DNA of 39,843 nucleotides, taken from positions 1 to 39,843 of the forward strand of contig CAMAQR010000033.1 of the NCBI GenBank assembly GCA_945860375.1, read 5' to 3'. Of this stretch, positions 15,785 to 26,626 are shown one piece after another. The notes beneath the pieces were generated by a model. The model made no database searches. It was not told the origin of the DNA and saw nothing but the letters and a program-made list of their open reading frames with translations. Origin of the DNA: Pseudorhodobacter antarcticus. Lineage in GTDB: Bacteria; Pseudomonadota; Alphaproteobacteria; Rhodobacterales; Rhodobacteraceae. The first letter of the stretch is position 1; every line of letters starts with the position of its first letter. Made by a program: the position numbers and the translations under genes.

Positions 15785-17125
15785 ATGCCACAAAACTATG
15801 CAGACCGCCGCAAGATTGATCCCAGCCGGGGCGACCGTTTGGGTGATGGCACTCCAAACGACAACAACCGGGTCGAGATCGGGCCAACGCAGCTGGCCTT
15901 TGCCGAATGGGCCAAGGCGGGGCTGGAATTGCCCAACCTTGACAGCATGCGCCGCTACCGCTGGCAACGCCTGACCCAATCGCTGCAAGACCGCGACATT
16001 GGCGGCTTGCTGATGTTTGACCCGCTCAACATCCGCTACGCCACCGACACCACCAACATGCAGCTGTGGAACAGCCATAACCCGTTTCGCGCCTGCCTTT
16101 TATGTGCCGATGGCCATATGGTGATGTGGGAATACAAGAACGCGCCGTTTCTGGTGAACTTCAACCCCCTGGTGGCCGAACTGCGCTCGGGTGCCTCGTT
16201 CTTTTACAACGTCTGCGGCGACAATACTGCCCAAGACGCCCGCTCTTTTGCCGCACAAGTGACCGAGGTGATGCAAGCCCATGCCGGCACCAACCGCCGC
16301 TTGGCCGTCGACAAAATCATGATCCACGGCTTGCGGGCCTTGGAATCCGCCGGGTTCACCGTGCTGGAGGGCGAAGTTGTCACCGAACGCACCCGCGCCA
16401 TCAAAGGCCCGGATGAGATTCTGGCGATGAAATGCGCCCATCACGCCTGCGAAGCCGCGATTGCCGAGATGGAACAAGCGACCCGCGTGGGCGTGCCGGG
16501 CGGCCACATGTCCGAAGATGACATCTGGGCCGAACTGCACAAGGGCAATATCCGTCGCGGTGGCGAGTGGATCGAAACCCGCTTGCTGGCATCTGGTCCG
16601 CGCACCAATCCCTGGTTTCAGGAATGTGGCCCGCGCCTTGTGTCCAACAATGAAATCGTGGCCTTTGATACCGATCTGATCGGATCTTACGGCATCTGCA
16701 TCGACATTTCGCGCAGCTGGTGGGTGGGCGACGCGCCCCCCCCTGCTCCGATGATATCCGCCATGCAGCATGCCATGGACCACATCACCGAAAACATGGC
16801 GATGCTGAAACCGGGTGTGACCATACGCGAGCTAACCCACGGCGGCCATCAACTGGCCCCGCAATACTGGGCGCAGAAATACAGCTGCAAAATGCACGGG
16901 GTGGGCCTTTGCGATGAATGGCCGTTTGTGCCCTACCCCGATACTTGGGTTGATGGCGCGTTCGATGTGGCACTGGAACCCGGCATGGTGCTCTGTGTCG
17001 AGGCCTTGGTGTCGCCGCAGGGTGGAGATTTCTCAATCAAACTGGAAGATCAGGTGCTTATCACCGAAACCGGGTTTGAAAACCTGACGAAATACCCATT
17101 TGATCCAAGGTTGCTTGGCAACTGA
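15785..17125 (+). CDS. dddP: Dimethylsulfoniopropionate lyase DddP
   Basis: DddP cleaves DMSP to dimethyl sulfide and acrylate. It belongs to the M24 (Xaa-Pro peptidase-like) fold but works as a lyase. The 446-residue protein begins MPQNYADRRKIDPSRGD, closely resembling roseobacter DddP. All residues known to hold the two metal ions in crystallised DddP are present at the same numbers: Asp295, Asp297, Asp307, His371, Glu406 and Glu421. Trp95, Tyr366 and the proposed base Asp377 are also there. The frame is open from 15590, but the ATG at 15785 with AAAGG upstream matches the family. No acrylate-catabolism genes (acuI, prpE) are adjacent. It is divergent from the N-demethylase-like gene. Confidence 0.93.
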   Translation: MPQNYADRRKIDPSRGDRLGDGTPNDNNRVEIGPTQLAFAEWAKAGLELPNLDSMRRYRWQRLTQSLQDRDIGGLLMFDPLNIRYATDTTNMQLWNSHNPFRACLLCADGHMVMWEYKNAPFLVNFNPLVAELRSGASFFYNVCGDNTAQDARSFAAQVTEVMQAHAGTNRRLAVDKIMIHGLRALESAGFTVLEGEVVTERTRAIKGPDEILAMKCAHHACEAAIAEMEQATRVGVPGGHMSEDDIWAELHKGNIRRGGEWIETRLLASGPRTNPWFQECGPRLVSNNEIVAFDTDLIGSYGICIDISRSWWVGDAPPPAPMISAMQHAMDHITENMAMLKPGVTIRELTHGGHQLAPQYWAQKYSCKMHGVGLCDEWPFVPYPDTWVDGAFDVALEPGMVLCVEALVSPQGGDFSIKLEDQVLITETGFENLTKYPFDPRLLGN

Positions 17126-17331
17126 TTCATCTGCCTTGCCGCTGGTCCTGCGCCACACTGCGCGTAGAACCGGCGGCACTTTGAAGCACCCCCCAATCAT
17201 CGGAGAGCCACCCCCGGCATCGGCGTCAAAACCACGGCCTGAACCCGCATCTGCCGCCGCCTCCCTTGCACCCCTGCCGCGCACAGTCTATGCGGACCTC
17301 GCCTGTCCTGCCAACTGAAAGGCTGCCCCAA

Positions 17332-18636
17332 ATGATCCCGCGCTATTCCCGTCCCGAAATGGTGGCCCTGTGGTCCTCCGAAACCAAATTCCGCATCTGG
17401 TTCGAAATTGAGGCCCACGCCTGCGACGCCATGGCCGATCTGGGCGTGATCCCGCGCGCCAATGCCGGCGCGATCTGGAAGGCCAAGGATGTGCCCTTCG
17501 ACGTTGCCCGCATTGATGAGATCGAGGCCGTCACCAAGCACGACGTCATCGCCTTCCTGACCCATCTGGCCGAAATTGTTGGCGCCGATGAGGCCCGCTT
17601 TGTGCATCAGGGCATGACCAGCTCTGACGTGCTGGACACCACCTTCAACATCCAACTGGCCCGCGCCTCTGATCTGTTGCTGACGGGTCTGGACCGGGTT
17701 CTGACGGCGCTGAAAACCCGCGCGATGGAGCATAAGGACACCGTCCGCATCGGCCGCAGCCATGGCATCCCCGCCGAACCCACCACCATGGGCCTGACCT
17801 TTGCCCGCTTCTACGCCGAAATGGCCCGCAACCGGACCCGCCTGATCAACGCCCGCGCTGAAATCGCCACTGGCGCGATTTCGGGGGCTGTCGGGACCTA
17901 TGCCAACATTGATCCGCGGGTCGAGGAACATGTCTGCGCCAAAATGGGCGTAACCCCGGAAACAATCTCGACCCAGGTCATCCCCCGCGACCGCCACGCG
18001 ATGTTTTTCGCCACCTTGGGCGTGATTGCCTCGGGTATCGAGAATATCTCGATTGAAATTCGTCACATGCAGCGCACCGAAGTGCTGGAGGCCGAAGAAT
18101 TCTTCAGCCCCGGTCAAAAGGGATCTTCCGCCATGCCGCACAAGCGCAACCCGGTGCTGTCGGAAAACCTGACCGGTCTTGCGCGACTGGTGCGCATGTC
18201 GGTGGTGCCCGCGTTGGAGAACGTGGCGCTGTGGCATGAGCGTGACATCAGCCATTCGTCGGTTGAACGCGCCATTGGCCCGGACACCACCATCACGCTT
18301 GATTTCGCCCTGCACCGCTTGGCTGGTCTGATTGAAAAGCTGGTGATCTATCCGCAGAACATGCTCGACAACATGAACAAATTCCGTGGCCTTGTGATGA
18401 GCCAGCGCGTGTTGCTGGCGTTGACCCAAGCCGGGGTGTCGCGTGAGGACAGCTACAAACTGGTGCAGCGCAACGCCATGAAGGTTTGGGAAAAAGGTGC
18501 CGATTTCAAGACTGAACTTCTGGCCGATACCGACGTCACCGCCGCCTTGACCCCGGCGCAGATTGAGGAGAAATTCGATCTGGGCTATCACACCAAACAC
18601 GTCGACACGATCTTCGCGCGGGTGTTCGGCCAGTAA
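17332..18636 (+). CDS. purB: Adenylosuccinate lyase
   Basis: This homotetrameric lyase acts twice in purine synthesis, releasing fumarate from SAICAR and from adenylosuccinate. The 434-residue protein begins MIPRYSRPEMVALWSSE. The fumarase/aspartase-superfamily signature SSAMPHKRNP lies at residues 265-274 and carries the catalytic Ser loop. His144 in GRSHGIPAEP and the TSSDVLDT block near 97 complete the active site. The open frame begins at 17266, but the ATG at 17332 fits the family. It is preceded by 206 bases after dddP with no feature I can name and is followed closely by the FliG-like gene. Confidence 0.97.
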   Translation: MIPRYSRPEMVALWSSETKFRIWFEIEAHACDAMADLGVIPRANAGAIWKAKDVPFDVARIDEIEAVTKHDVIAFLTHLAEIVGADEARFVHQGMTSSDVLDTTFNIQLARASDLLLTGLDRVLTALKTRAMEHKDTVRIGRSHGIPAEPTTMGLTFARFYAEMARNRTRLINARAEIATGAISGAVGTYANIDPRVEEHVCAKMGVTPETISTQVIPRDRHAMFFATLGVIASGIENISIEIRHMQRTEVLEAEEFFSPGQKGSSAMPHKRNPVLSENLTGLARLVRMSVVPALENVALWHERDISHSSVERAIGPDTTITLDFALHRLAGLIEKLVIYPQNMLDNMNKFRGLVMSQRVLLALTQAGVSREDSYKLVQRNAMKVWEKGADFKTELLADTDVTAALTPAQIEEKFDLGYHTKHVDTIFARVFGQ

Positions 18637-18697
18637 GTCCCGGTTAACCAGCGCCTGCCAAGGTGTCCCGGACGAGTCCGATTGGGGGCGAATCTGA

Positions 18698-19780
18698 ATG
18701 GGGGCTATGATGGCAGGCGGACCGGCGGTTTTGGCGCGGATTGATCCGGTGCAGCGGGCCGTCGCCGCCCCTGCCCCTCTGCGTGTGTTGACGCCGCGCG
18801 AAAAGGCCGCCGTCATCGTGCGTTTTCTGCTGGCCGAAGGGGCCAGCATTCCGCTGTCGAAACTGCCCGAACACATGCAGGCCGCGCTGACCGAACAGAT
18901 GGGCCAGATGCGCCTGATCGACCGGCGTACGCTGGGGTCTGTGGTTGATGAATTCATGACAGAACTGGAACAGGTCGGTCTGGCGTTTCCCGGTGGGATT
19001 GAGGGTGCGCTTTCGGTGATGGACGGCCATATCTCTGCCAATGCGGCCAGTCGGTTGCGCCGTCTCGCCGGTGCTTCGGCCAAGGCCGACCCATGGGACA
19101 GGCTGACGGCACTGCCCATAGACCGGCTGTTGCCGGTGCTGCAAGACGAAAGCACAGAGGTGGCGGCGGTGATGTTGTCCAAGCTGCCAGTGCCCAAGTC
19201 TGCGGAACTGCTGGGGAAATTGTCTGGCGACCGCGACCGCCGCGTGGCCTATGCGGTGTCGCTGACAGGAAATGTTGATCCAGAAACCGTGCGACGGATC
19301 GGCATCTCTTTGGCCAGCCAGTTGGATGCGCAACCGCCCAAAGCCTTTGATACCGGCCCGGTGGAACGGGTGGGCGCCATTCTGAACGTCTCGGCCGCCC
19401 TGACGCGCGAAGATGTGTTGAAGGGACTGCAGGAAACCGACGCCGATTTTGCCGAATTGGTGCGGCGTGCGATTTTCACCTTTGTCCATCTGCCCCGCCG
19501 CGTGCTGGGCCGCGATGTGCCCAAGATCATCCGCATCGTCGATCAGCCGGTTCTGGTGACGGCTTTGGCCGCCACGGTTGGCGATGCCGAACTGACCGAA
19601 TCGACCGAATTCCTGCTGTCAAATATGTCTCAGCGGATGGCCCAAGGTTTGCGGGAGGAAATGACCGCGCGCGGCAAAATCAAAGAAAAAGACGCTGAAG
19701 AGGCGATGACCGCAATCGTTTCCGCCATCCGCCAGTTGGAAGCGAGCGGCGAGTTGGTGCTGATCCAGCCAGAGGATTGA
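18698..19780 (+). CDS. FliG-like flagellar motor switch protein, stand-alone
   Basis: The 360-residue protein has the three-part layout of FliG. An N-terminal domain (TPREKAAVIVRFLLAEGASI) is followed by an ARM-type middle domain (about 135-215) and a C-terminal domain with the torque-helix region NMSQRMAQGLREEMTARGKIKEKD (309-332). In FliG the C-terminal domain touches MotA, and Arg313, Glu320, Glu321 and Arg325 occupy the charged positions. The middle-domain EHPQR motif that binds FliM in canonical FliG is not conserved; the aligned stretch is DESTEV (150-155). No other flagellar gene is nearby. The start is uncertain among ATGs at 18698, 18707 and 18710. It may be the motor protein itself or a paralogue with another role. 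Confidence 0.72.
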   Translation: MGAMMAGGPAVLARIDPVQRAVAAPAPLRVLTPREKAAVIVRFLLAEGASIPLSKLPEHMQAALTEQMGQMRLIDRRTLGSVVDEFMTELEQVGLAFPGGIEGALSVMDGHISANAASRLRRLAGASAKADPWDRLTALPIDRLLPVLQDESTEVAAVMLSKLPVPKSAELLGKLSGDRDRRVAYAVSLTGNVDPETVRRIGISLASQLDAQPPKAFDTGPVERVGAILNVSAALTREDVLKGLQETDADFAELVRRAIFTFVHLPRRVLGRDVPKIIRIVDQPVLVTALAATVGDAELTESTEFLLSNMSQRMAQGLREEMTARGKIKEKDAEEAMTAIVSAIRQLEASGELVLIQPED

Positions 19781-20287
19781 AACTGCGGCTCCGGGTCAAC
19801 CGGCATTCCCCAAAGCTGAATGCCAACACCTTGTTTTGCGCATCAGGGGTCTAGACTTGCGCAAAAGCTTGCTGCGACATGCCAGCCACAATTCCCCCGA
19901 ACCTCACCCATGACCCCCTTCAGCCGCACAGTCTTCGCAAGTCACCCCGACCTGATCCGCGGCACCAGCACACTGCGTGCGGGCGCCCCTCACTGATCCG
20001 CAGCCGTGTCAAGCCAATCAGCCCCTCCAAGCCCCCTTGAGCCTGATCAAGGCGCGGAGCAAACCGCGCACCTTCCCCACCCCGCCCCGGACTTGATCCG
20101 GGACCTCCTCACGTCAAACAGCGCCCCCAAACGTGACCCGCAACCTCGAAAGGACCGCACAGCCACTTCTCAACTCTGCATTGGCCCCGGGGTCCCTGCC
20201 AATCCATCCGCCTGGCCCCTGCCGCCAACCATTGCCCCCACCGCCCGCCTCGCCTAGGGTCAGGCTTGTTCCAAACATTGCAGGCCC
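19781..20287. other. 507-base intergenic region with small palindromes, no supported gene
   Basis: I see no convincing gene here. An 83-codon open frame at 20006-20257 has low-complexity Pro/Ser-rich sequence and no ribosome binding site. The region holds a weak hairpin GGCATT/AATGCC (19802-19824) after the FliG-like gene, a hairpin CCTTGA/TCAAGG (20035-20052), and CCCGGA-N5-TCCGGG (20086-20102). The last, with its flank GGACCTC, resembles a short repeat that is frequent in alphaproteobacterial intergenic DNA. Confidence 0.5.
20086..20102. repeat. Short palindrome of the CCGGACTTGATCCGG type
   Basis: CCCGGA and TCCGGG enclose CTTGA, followed by GACCTC. This sequence type recurs in intergenic DNA of many alphaproteobacteria. 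A related but degenerate stretch (CCCGACCTGATCCG) lies near 19945. Only one clean copy is seen in this window. Confidence 0.4.
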
Positions 20288-21175
20288 ATGATCCGCGCGC
20301 CCCTCCCCACTGCCGCTGCCACAAGCAAGGGCATCTTGCTGATGCTGCTGGGAATCATGCTCTTCACCGTGATGGACGCGCTGGCCAAGGGTCTGATCGC
20401 GCGCTACCCGACACCGCAGGTGATCTGGGCGCGCTTTGCCGGGCAGGCGTTGTTGGTCGCGCTGATCCTTGGCCCCAAGCTTGGCGCGACACTGCGCACG
20501 CAGTATCCATTGATCCATTTGGCACGATCGGGCTTCCAACTGGGGGCAACCGCGCTGTTTTTCGCCAGTCTTGGCTACATCGGGCTGGCCGAGGCCACAG
20601 CCCTGACCGACATCAATCCGATCCTGATCACACTTGGAGCAGCGCTGTTTCTGGGCGAGCGTCTCGGTCCCCGCCGCATCCTTGGCGTTGTTGTGGCGCT
20701 GATCGGTGCCCTGATCGTCATTCGCCCTGGCGCGGGCGTCTTCACCCCCGCCGCGCTTTTGCCGCTGGGCTGCGCGCTGTCTTATGCCGGAAACGCCCTT
20801 TTGACCCGCTATGTCGGCCAGAAGGAGGGGCCATGGACGTCGCTGATCCTCGCCGCGCTGTTTGGAGCGGCAGTGGTGGGACTGGCAATGCCCTTTGTCT
20901 GGCAGCCCATTGCCACGGCCGACATTCCGCTGTTTTTAACTTTGGGGGTCTTGGGGACCGGGGCGCAGCTTTGCGTGATCCGCTCGTTTTCAATGGCCGA
21001 GGCCTCTGCGGTGGCGCCATTTGCCTATGTGGGCATCATCTTTGCCACGCTCTGGGGCATCGTTTTTTTCGGGGAGTACCCGGACAAATTCACCATCATC
21101 GGTGCGCTTGTGATCGTTGGGGCGGGGATTTATGTCTGGCATCGTGAAACAACCGCAAAAAACCCGCATGTCTGA
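20288..21175 (+). CDS. EamA/DMT-family membrane transporter
   Basis: This 295-residue protein has about ten membrane helices in two EamA repeats (GILLMLLGIMLFTVMDALAK at the start; DINPILITLGAALFLGERLG closing repeat one; VAPFAYVGIIFATLWGIVFFGEYP closing repeat two). It is a paralogue of the transporter at 6270-7187. The substrate is unknown. Its end overlaps the start region of the acyltransferase gene, so the two are probably translated together. Confidence 0.87.
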   Translation: MIRAPLPTAAATSKGILLMLLGIMLFTVMDALAKGLIARYPTPQVIWARFAGQALLVALILGPKLGATLRTQYPLIHLARSGFQLGATALFFASLGYIGLAEATALTDINPILITLGAALFLGERLGPRRILGVVVALIGALIVIRPGAGVFTPAALLPLGCALSYAGNALLTRYVGQKEGPWTSLILAALFGAAVVGLAMPFVWQPIATADIPLFLTLGVLGTGAQLCVIRSFSMAEASAVAPFAYVGIIFATLWGIVFFGEYPDKFTIIGALVIVGAGIYVWHRETTAKNPHV

Positions 21176-22037
21176 CCCTGCCCTTCGCTTCGAACCTGTT
21201 GCATTTGCGCAAAACCTTGTGGTGCGCGGACTGATCGGGCTTGCGCTGGCCCTGCCCTATCGCTGGCGTGTGCCGCTGTTGGGGTGGCTGATGCGCCGCA
21301 TTATTGGACCATTGGTCGGCTATCGGGCGCGGGCGCGGGAAAATCTGGCGATGATCTGGCCGGACCTGCCGCAGGCGGATCGCCACGCCATCGCCAATCA
21401 AGCCTTGGACAATGCAGGCCGCACCCTGATTGAGAACTACTCAACCGCCGAATTCACCGCCCGCCAAGCGGCCATCTCCCCGACCGGACCCGGAGTGGCC
21501 GCGCTGACTGCCGACCGCGCCACCAATCGCGCGGTGATTCTGGTGTCAGGTCACTTTGGCAATTACGAGGCCGCCCGCGCGGCTTTGGTGGCGCAGGGCT
21601 GTCAGATTGGTGGCCTGTATCGCCCGATGTCGAACCGGTATTTCAATGCCCATTACATCCGCACGATGGAGGCTTTCGGCGGCCCGATATTTGCCCAAGG
21701 CCGCGCAGGGACAGCAGGTTTTGTGCGCCATTTGAAATCAGGCGGACTGCTGGTCTTGCTGTTTGACCAGCACGCGGCGGGTCAGGCAATTGAGTTTCTG
21801 GGGAAACCAGCGATGACTGCCCTGTCAGCCGCTGAACTGGCACTGCGTTATGATGCCGACCTGATCCCTTTCTATGGCACGCGCAACGCGGATGGGCTGA
21901 CCTTTGCGGTCGACCTTGAAGCCCCAATCCCACACAGCACCCCGCTTGAAATGACCACCGCCCTGACCCGCAGCCTAGAGGCGCGCATTCGCGCCCAACC
22001 GGGCCAATGGTTCTGGATCCACCGCCGCTGGAAGTGA
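21168..22037 (+). CDS. LpxL/HtrB-family lysophospholipid or lipid A acyltransferase
   Basis: The 289-residue protein belongs to the bacterial lipid A/lysophospholipid acyltransferase family, acting at the cytoplasmic face of the inner membrane. The catalytic HX4(D/E) motif is seen as GHFGNYEAA with His129 and Glu134. Further conserved blocks are YRPMSNRYFN, GGLLVLLFDQH and the C-terminal WFWIHRRWK. It may add a secondary acyl chain to lipid A. I place the start at 21168, overlapping the upstream stop. An ATG at 21132 has a better purine-rich site (GGGG) and is a real alternative that would add 12 residues. Confidence 0.87.
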   Translation: MSDPALRFEPVAFAQNLVVRGLIGLALALPYRWRVPLLGWLMRRIIGPLVGYRARARENLAMIWPDLPQADRHAIANQALDNAGRTLIENYSTAEFTARQAAISPTGPGVAALTADRATNRAVILVSGHFGNYEAARAALVAQGCQIGGLYRPMSNRYFNAHYIRTMEAFGGPIFAQGRAGTAGFVRHLKSGGLLVLLFDQHAAGQAIEFLGKPAMTALSAAELALRYDADLIPFYGTRNADGLTFAVDLEAPIPHSTPLEMTTALTRSLEARIRAQPGQWFWIHRRWK

Positions 22038-22068
22038 TCAAACACCTCATATTTGTTTAAAATTTGCG

Positions 22069-22120
22069 TTTCATCTTGGCGTAAATATCCCACCGGGGTT
22101 TGGGGGTGTGAAACCCCCAA
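22069..22120. repeat. Dispersed palindromic repeat, copy 2
   Basis: This copy carries TTTCATCTTGGCGTAAATATCC followed by the hairpin GGGGTTT/AAACCCC with loop GGGGGTGTG. The hairpin half is identical to the copy at 1086-1137 except for one base. It lies between the convergent acyltransferase and DUF1223 genes, where it could also separate their transcripts. Confidence 0.75.
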
Positions 22121-22126
22121 TCGTCT

Positions 22127-22831
22127 TCACCGCAAGCGCACCGCCGCAAGGATCTCGCCCGGCCCCTCACTTTGCAAGATCACCACCACCGGCGCATCGC
22201 CTGCGGCCGGCGCGGCCATCTCCAACGGACCATCGCCGCGCCAACCGCCGACATCATCCCAATCCGTGACAATGTTGTGATAGGCGACGTTCAGCCCGGC
22301 ATTCTCGCCGCGCTCTATGGCGACTTCGGCCCGGTCCAGATAACGCACCACCTGCACCCGCGCCGGACGCGTCAGGGGCGGATTGGCCACAGCGTGGATG
22401 ATCACCTTGGTGCCCTGCCGCTCGGCAGAAAGCGTTACCTGCCCCACCAAGCCCAGTTGGGCGTCGATCGCCCGTGCCACGGCGGTCGGCTGATTCCCCT
22501 CAACCTGTTCGCGCCCGCCAACGATGATTTGCGGCGTGTAGATCATCTTGCTGCCCGCTGCATGGGCATAGGCCTTTTGCCGTTTGGTAAACTTGGCATC
22601 GGCAAAAGTGTCTTCCCAACCGATGTAATCCCAATAATCGACATGCAGCGCCAAGGCGATAACCCCCGGTTGGCGCGACAATTTGGCCAGAACCTCATCC
22701 GCGGGCGGGCAGGATGAGCAGCCTTGCGAGGTGTAAAGCTCCACCACCACGCCCGGCTCGCCCTGTGCCAAAGCACCGCTGCCCAAGCAAAGCCACAGCC
22801 CGCAGGCGGCGCTGACGATATGTCGCATCAT
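22127..22831 (-). CDS. DUF1223 secreted thioredoxin-fold protein
   Basis: This protein of 234 residues starts with a signal peptide (IVSAACGLWLCLGSGALAQ, cleavage after AQ near residue 23) and continues with a thioredoxin-like fold. The conserved motif GCSSCPPADEVLAKL puts two Cys at 38 and 41 in a CxxC arrangement, and ALHVDYWDYIGWEDTFA and YTPQIIVGG are typical of the DUF1223 family. The location is periplasmic. A redox function is suggested by the CxxC but is not proven for the family. Two adjacent ATGs (22831 and 22828) are possible starts. It is divergent from acnA. Confidence 0.87.
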   Translation of the reverse strand: MMRHIVSAACGLWLCLGSGALAQGEPGVVVELYTSQGCSSCPPADEVLAKLSRQPGVIALALHVDYWDYIGWEDTFADAKFTKRQKAYAHAAGSKMIYTPQIIVGGREQVEGNQPTAVARAIDAQLGLVGQVTLSAERQGTKVIIHAVANPPLTRPARVQVVRYLDRAEVAIERGENAGLNVAYHNIVTDWDDVGGWRGDGPLEMAAPAAGDAPVVVILQSEGPGEILAAVRLR

Positions 22832-22845
22832 GATGGTGTGTCCCC

Positions 22846-22863
22846 GAACAGATAAATTTGTTC
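22846..22863. promoter_or_regulatory. Inverted repeat GAACA-N8-TGTTC upstream of the DUF1223 gene
   Basis: A 5-bp inverted repeat with 8-base spacer lies 15 bases upstream of the DUF1223 start. It could be an operator. It resembles, but does not match, the alphaproteobacterial LexA box, which is a direct GTTC-N7-GTTC repeat. Confidence 0.25.
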
Positions 22864-22965
22864 TATCGAAGCCACGTCCCTGCCGCCAATCAAGGTTTTG
22901 CGAGGCGAAGTTACAGCTTTTTCACAGATCGCTGCGCAATGTCGCCAAATGGGGATGGATTTTCG

Positions 22966-22985
22966 GCATACAATTGCATACAATG
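22966..22985 (+). promoter_or_regulatory. Tandem GCATACAAT motif upstream of acnA
   Basis: GCATACAAT occurs twice in tandem at 22966-22974 and 22976-22984, one helical turn apart. TACAAT could be a -10 element. The overlapping palindromic ATTGCATACAAT pattern resembles operators of GntR-type regulators. It is about 87 bases before the acnA start. No matching -35 is convincing. Confidence 0.35.
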
Positions 22986-23070
22986 CGAGTCAACAACCGC
23001 AGGATTCCCTTGCACCGATAGCTCAGATACCGCAAAACATCGCCATCCACGCCACGCCCAGGAGGCCCGC

Positions 23071-25815
<2,745 letters not shown>

Positions 25816-25833
25816 AAGGAACAGGTTGGTTCC

Positions 25834-25871
25834 AATGCCTAAGGCCCGGATCACTCCGGGCCTTAGGCATT
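25834..25871 (+). terminator. Strong hairpin terminator of acnA
   Basis: A perfect 17-bp stem (25834-25850 with 25855-25871) closes a 4-base loop TCAC. It begins 19 bases after the acnA stop and is followed by CTTTAAACCTTT. The T-run is modest, but the stem is the longest perfect hairpin seen in the window. Confidence 0.7.
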
Positions 25872-25921
25872 CTTTAAACCTTTGCGATCACTCTGTGGTG
25901 ACAACAAGCAAAGGTCACCCC

Positions 25922-26041
25922 ATGCCCCACCGTTTTCCGCCGCTGAATCCCAACACGCCGCCCGCTCACAAATCCATGCCAGAGCTGCCATGGGGCGAAT
26001 TGCTGGTCGCCACCACGCTTTTGGTCATCCTTTGTGCCTGA
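25922..26041 (+). CDS. Possible small membrane protein (39 residues)
   Basis: A 39-codon frame starts at ATG 25922 with AAAGG 7 bases upstream and ends TGA at 26041. The protein has a proline-rich polar first half (MPHRFPPLNPNTPP) and a hydrophobic end (ELLVATTLLVILCA) that could form one membrane helix. It lies after the acnA terminator and converges on ccmG 48 bases away. I know of no family, and coding status is inferred only from the ribosome binding site and the polar/hydrophobic pattern. Confidence 0.4.
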   Translation: MPHRFPPLNPNTPPAHKSMPELPWGELLVATTLLVILCA

Positions 26042-26089
26042 CTAACCCTCGGCGCAAGTGCGACCCGAAGGCCCCCGGCGCCACCGGCC

Positions 26090-26626
26090 CTACTCGCCGC
26101 GCAGTGCCTTTTCCAACTCGGGCCGGAACCGCTTTTCATAGTCATCGCCCACCATAGGCCCGATGAATTTGAACGCCACGGTGCCATCGCCGCGCAGGAT
26201 GAAGGTCTCGGGCGGGGCGGTCACCCCCCATTCCAATGACGTGCGACCGTTTGGGTCAAAGGCAACGCCGGAAAACGGATTGCCCGCCTCGGCCAGAAAT
26301 GCCAGTGCATTTTTGGGATCGTCCTTCATGTTGACGCCCACCACCCTTATGCCTTCAGCCGCCAAAGCCACCAAAGTCGGATGCTCGGCGCGGCAAGGCG
26401 GGCACCAGCTGGCCCAGAAATTCACCAGCACCACATCACCCCGGCGCAGATCGGCATCACTGACACCCGGTATGCCCGGCAACACCGCAGCGGTCATCGC
26501 GGGCGCGGGCTTGTCCAGATAGGCCGACGGCACCGCATTCGGATCATTGCGCCCCATCCCCACCCAGAATATCACCGCGAGCCCCAGAAACAAGGCGATG
26601 GGCAACATCAACAACCATTTAACCAT
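26090..26626 (-). CDS. ccmG: Thiol:disulfide interchange protein CcmG (DsbE/HelX)
   Basis: This membrane-anchored periplasmic thioredoxin keeps apocytochrome c cysteines reduced for heme attachment. The 178-residue protein has an N-terminal anchor helix (WLLMLPIALFLGLAVIFWV) and the active site WCPPC at Cys75-Cys78. The family-specific GVTAPPETFILRGDG provides the cis-Pro and the characteristic acidic surroundings. The ATG at 26626 overlaps the end of ccmD by 8 bases. It is the last gene of ccmABCDG, the equivalent of Rhodobacter helX. Confidence 0.95.
   Translation of the reverse strand: MVKWLLMLPIALFLGLAVIFWVGMGRNDPNAVPSAYLDKPAPAMTAAVLPGIPGVSDADLRRGDVVLVNFWASWCPPCRAEHPTLVALAAEGIRVVGVNMKDDPKNALAFLAEAGNPFSGVAFDPNGRTSLEWGVTAPPETFILRGDGTVAFKFIGPMVGDDYEKRFRPELEKALRGE

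Noticed and set aside
17197..19197. Minus-strand open frame of 666 codons
   Set aside because: It is antisense to purB and the FliG-like gene, both of which match known families. Composition is His/Gly/Gln-rich and typical of a GC shadow.
20006..20257. Possible 83-codon gene between the FliG-like gene and the EamA transporter
   Set aside because: Pro/Ser-rich, no ribosome binding site, and it runs through a short intergenic palindrome.
22846..22863. LexA box upstream of the DUF1223 gene
   Set aside because: Alphaproteobacterial LexA binds a direct GTTC-N7-GTTC repeat; this is an inverted repeat with different spacing, and the gene is not an SOS gene.
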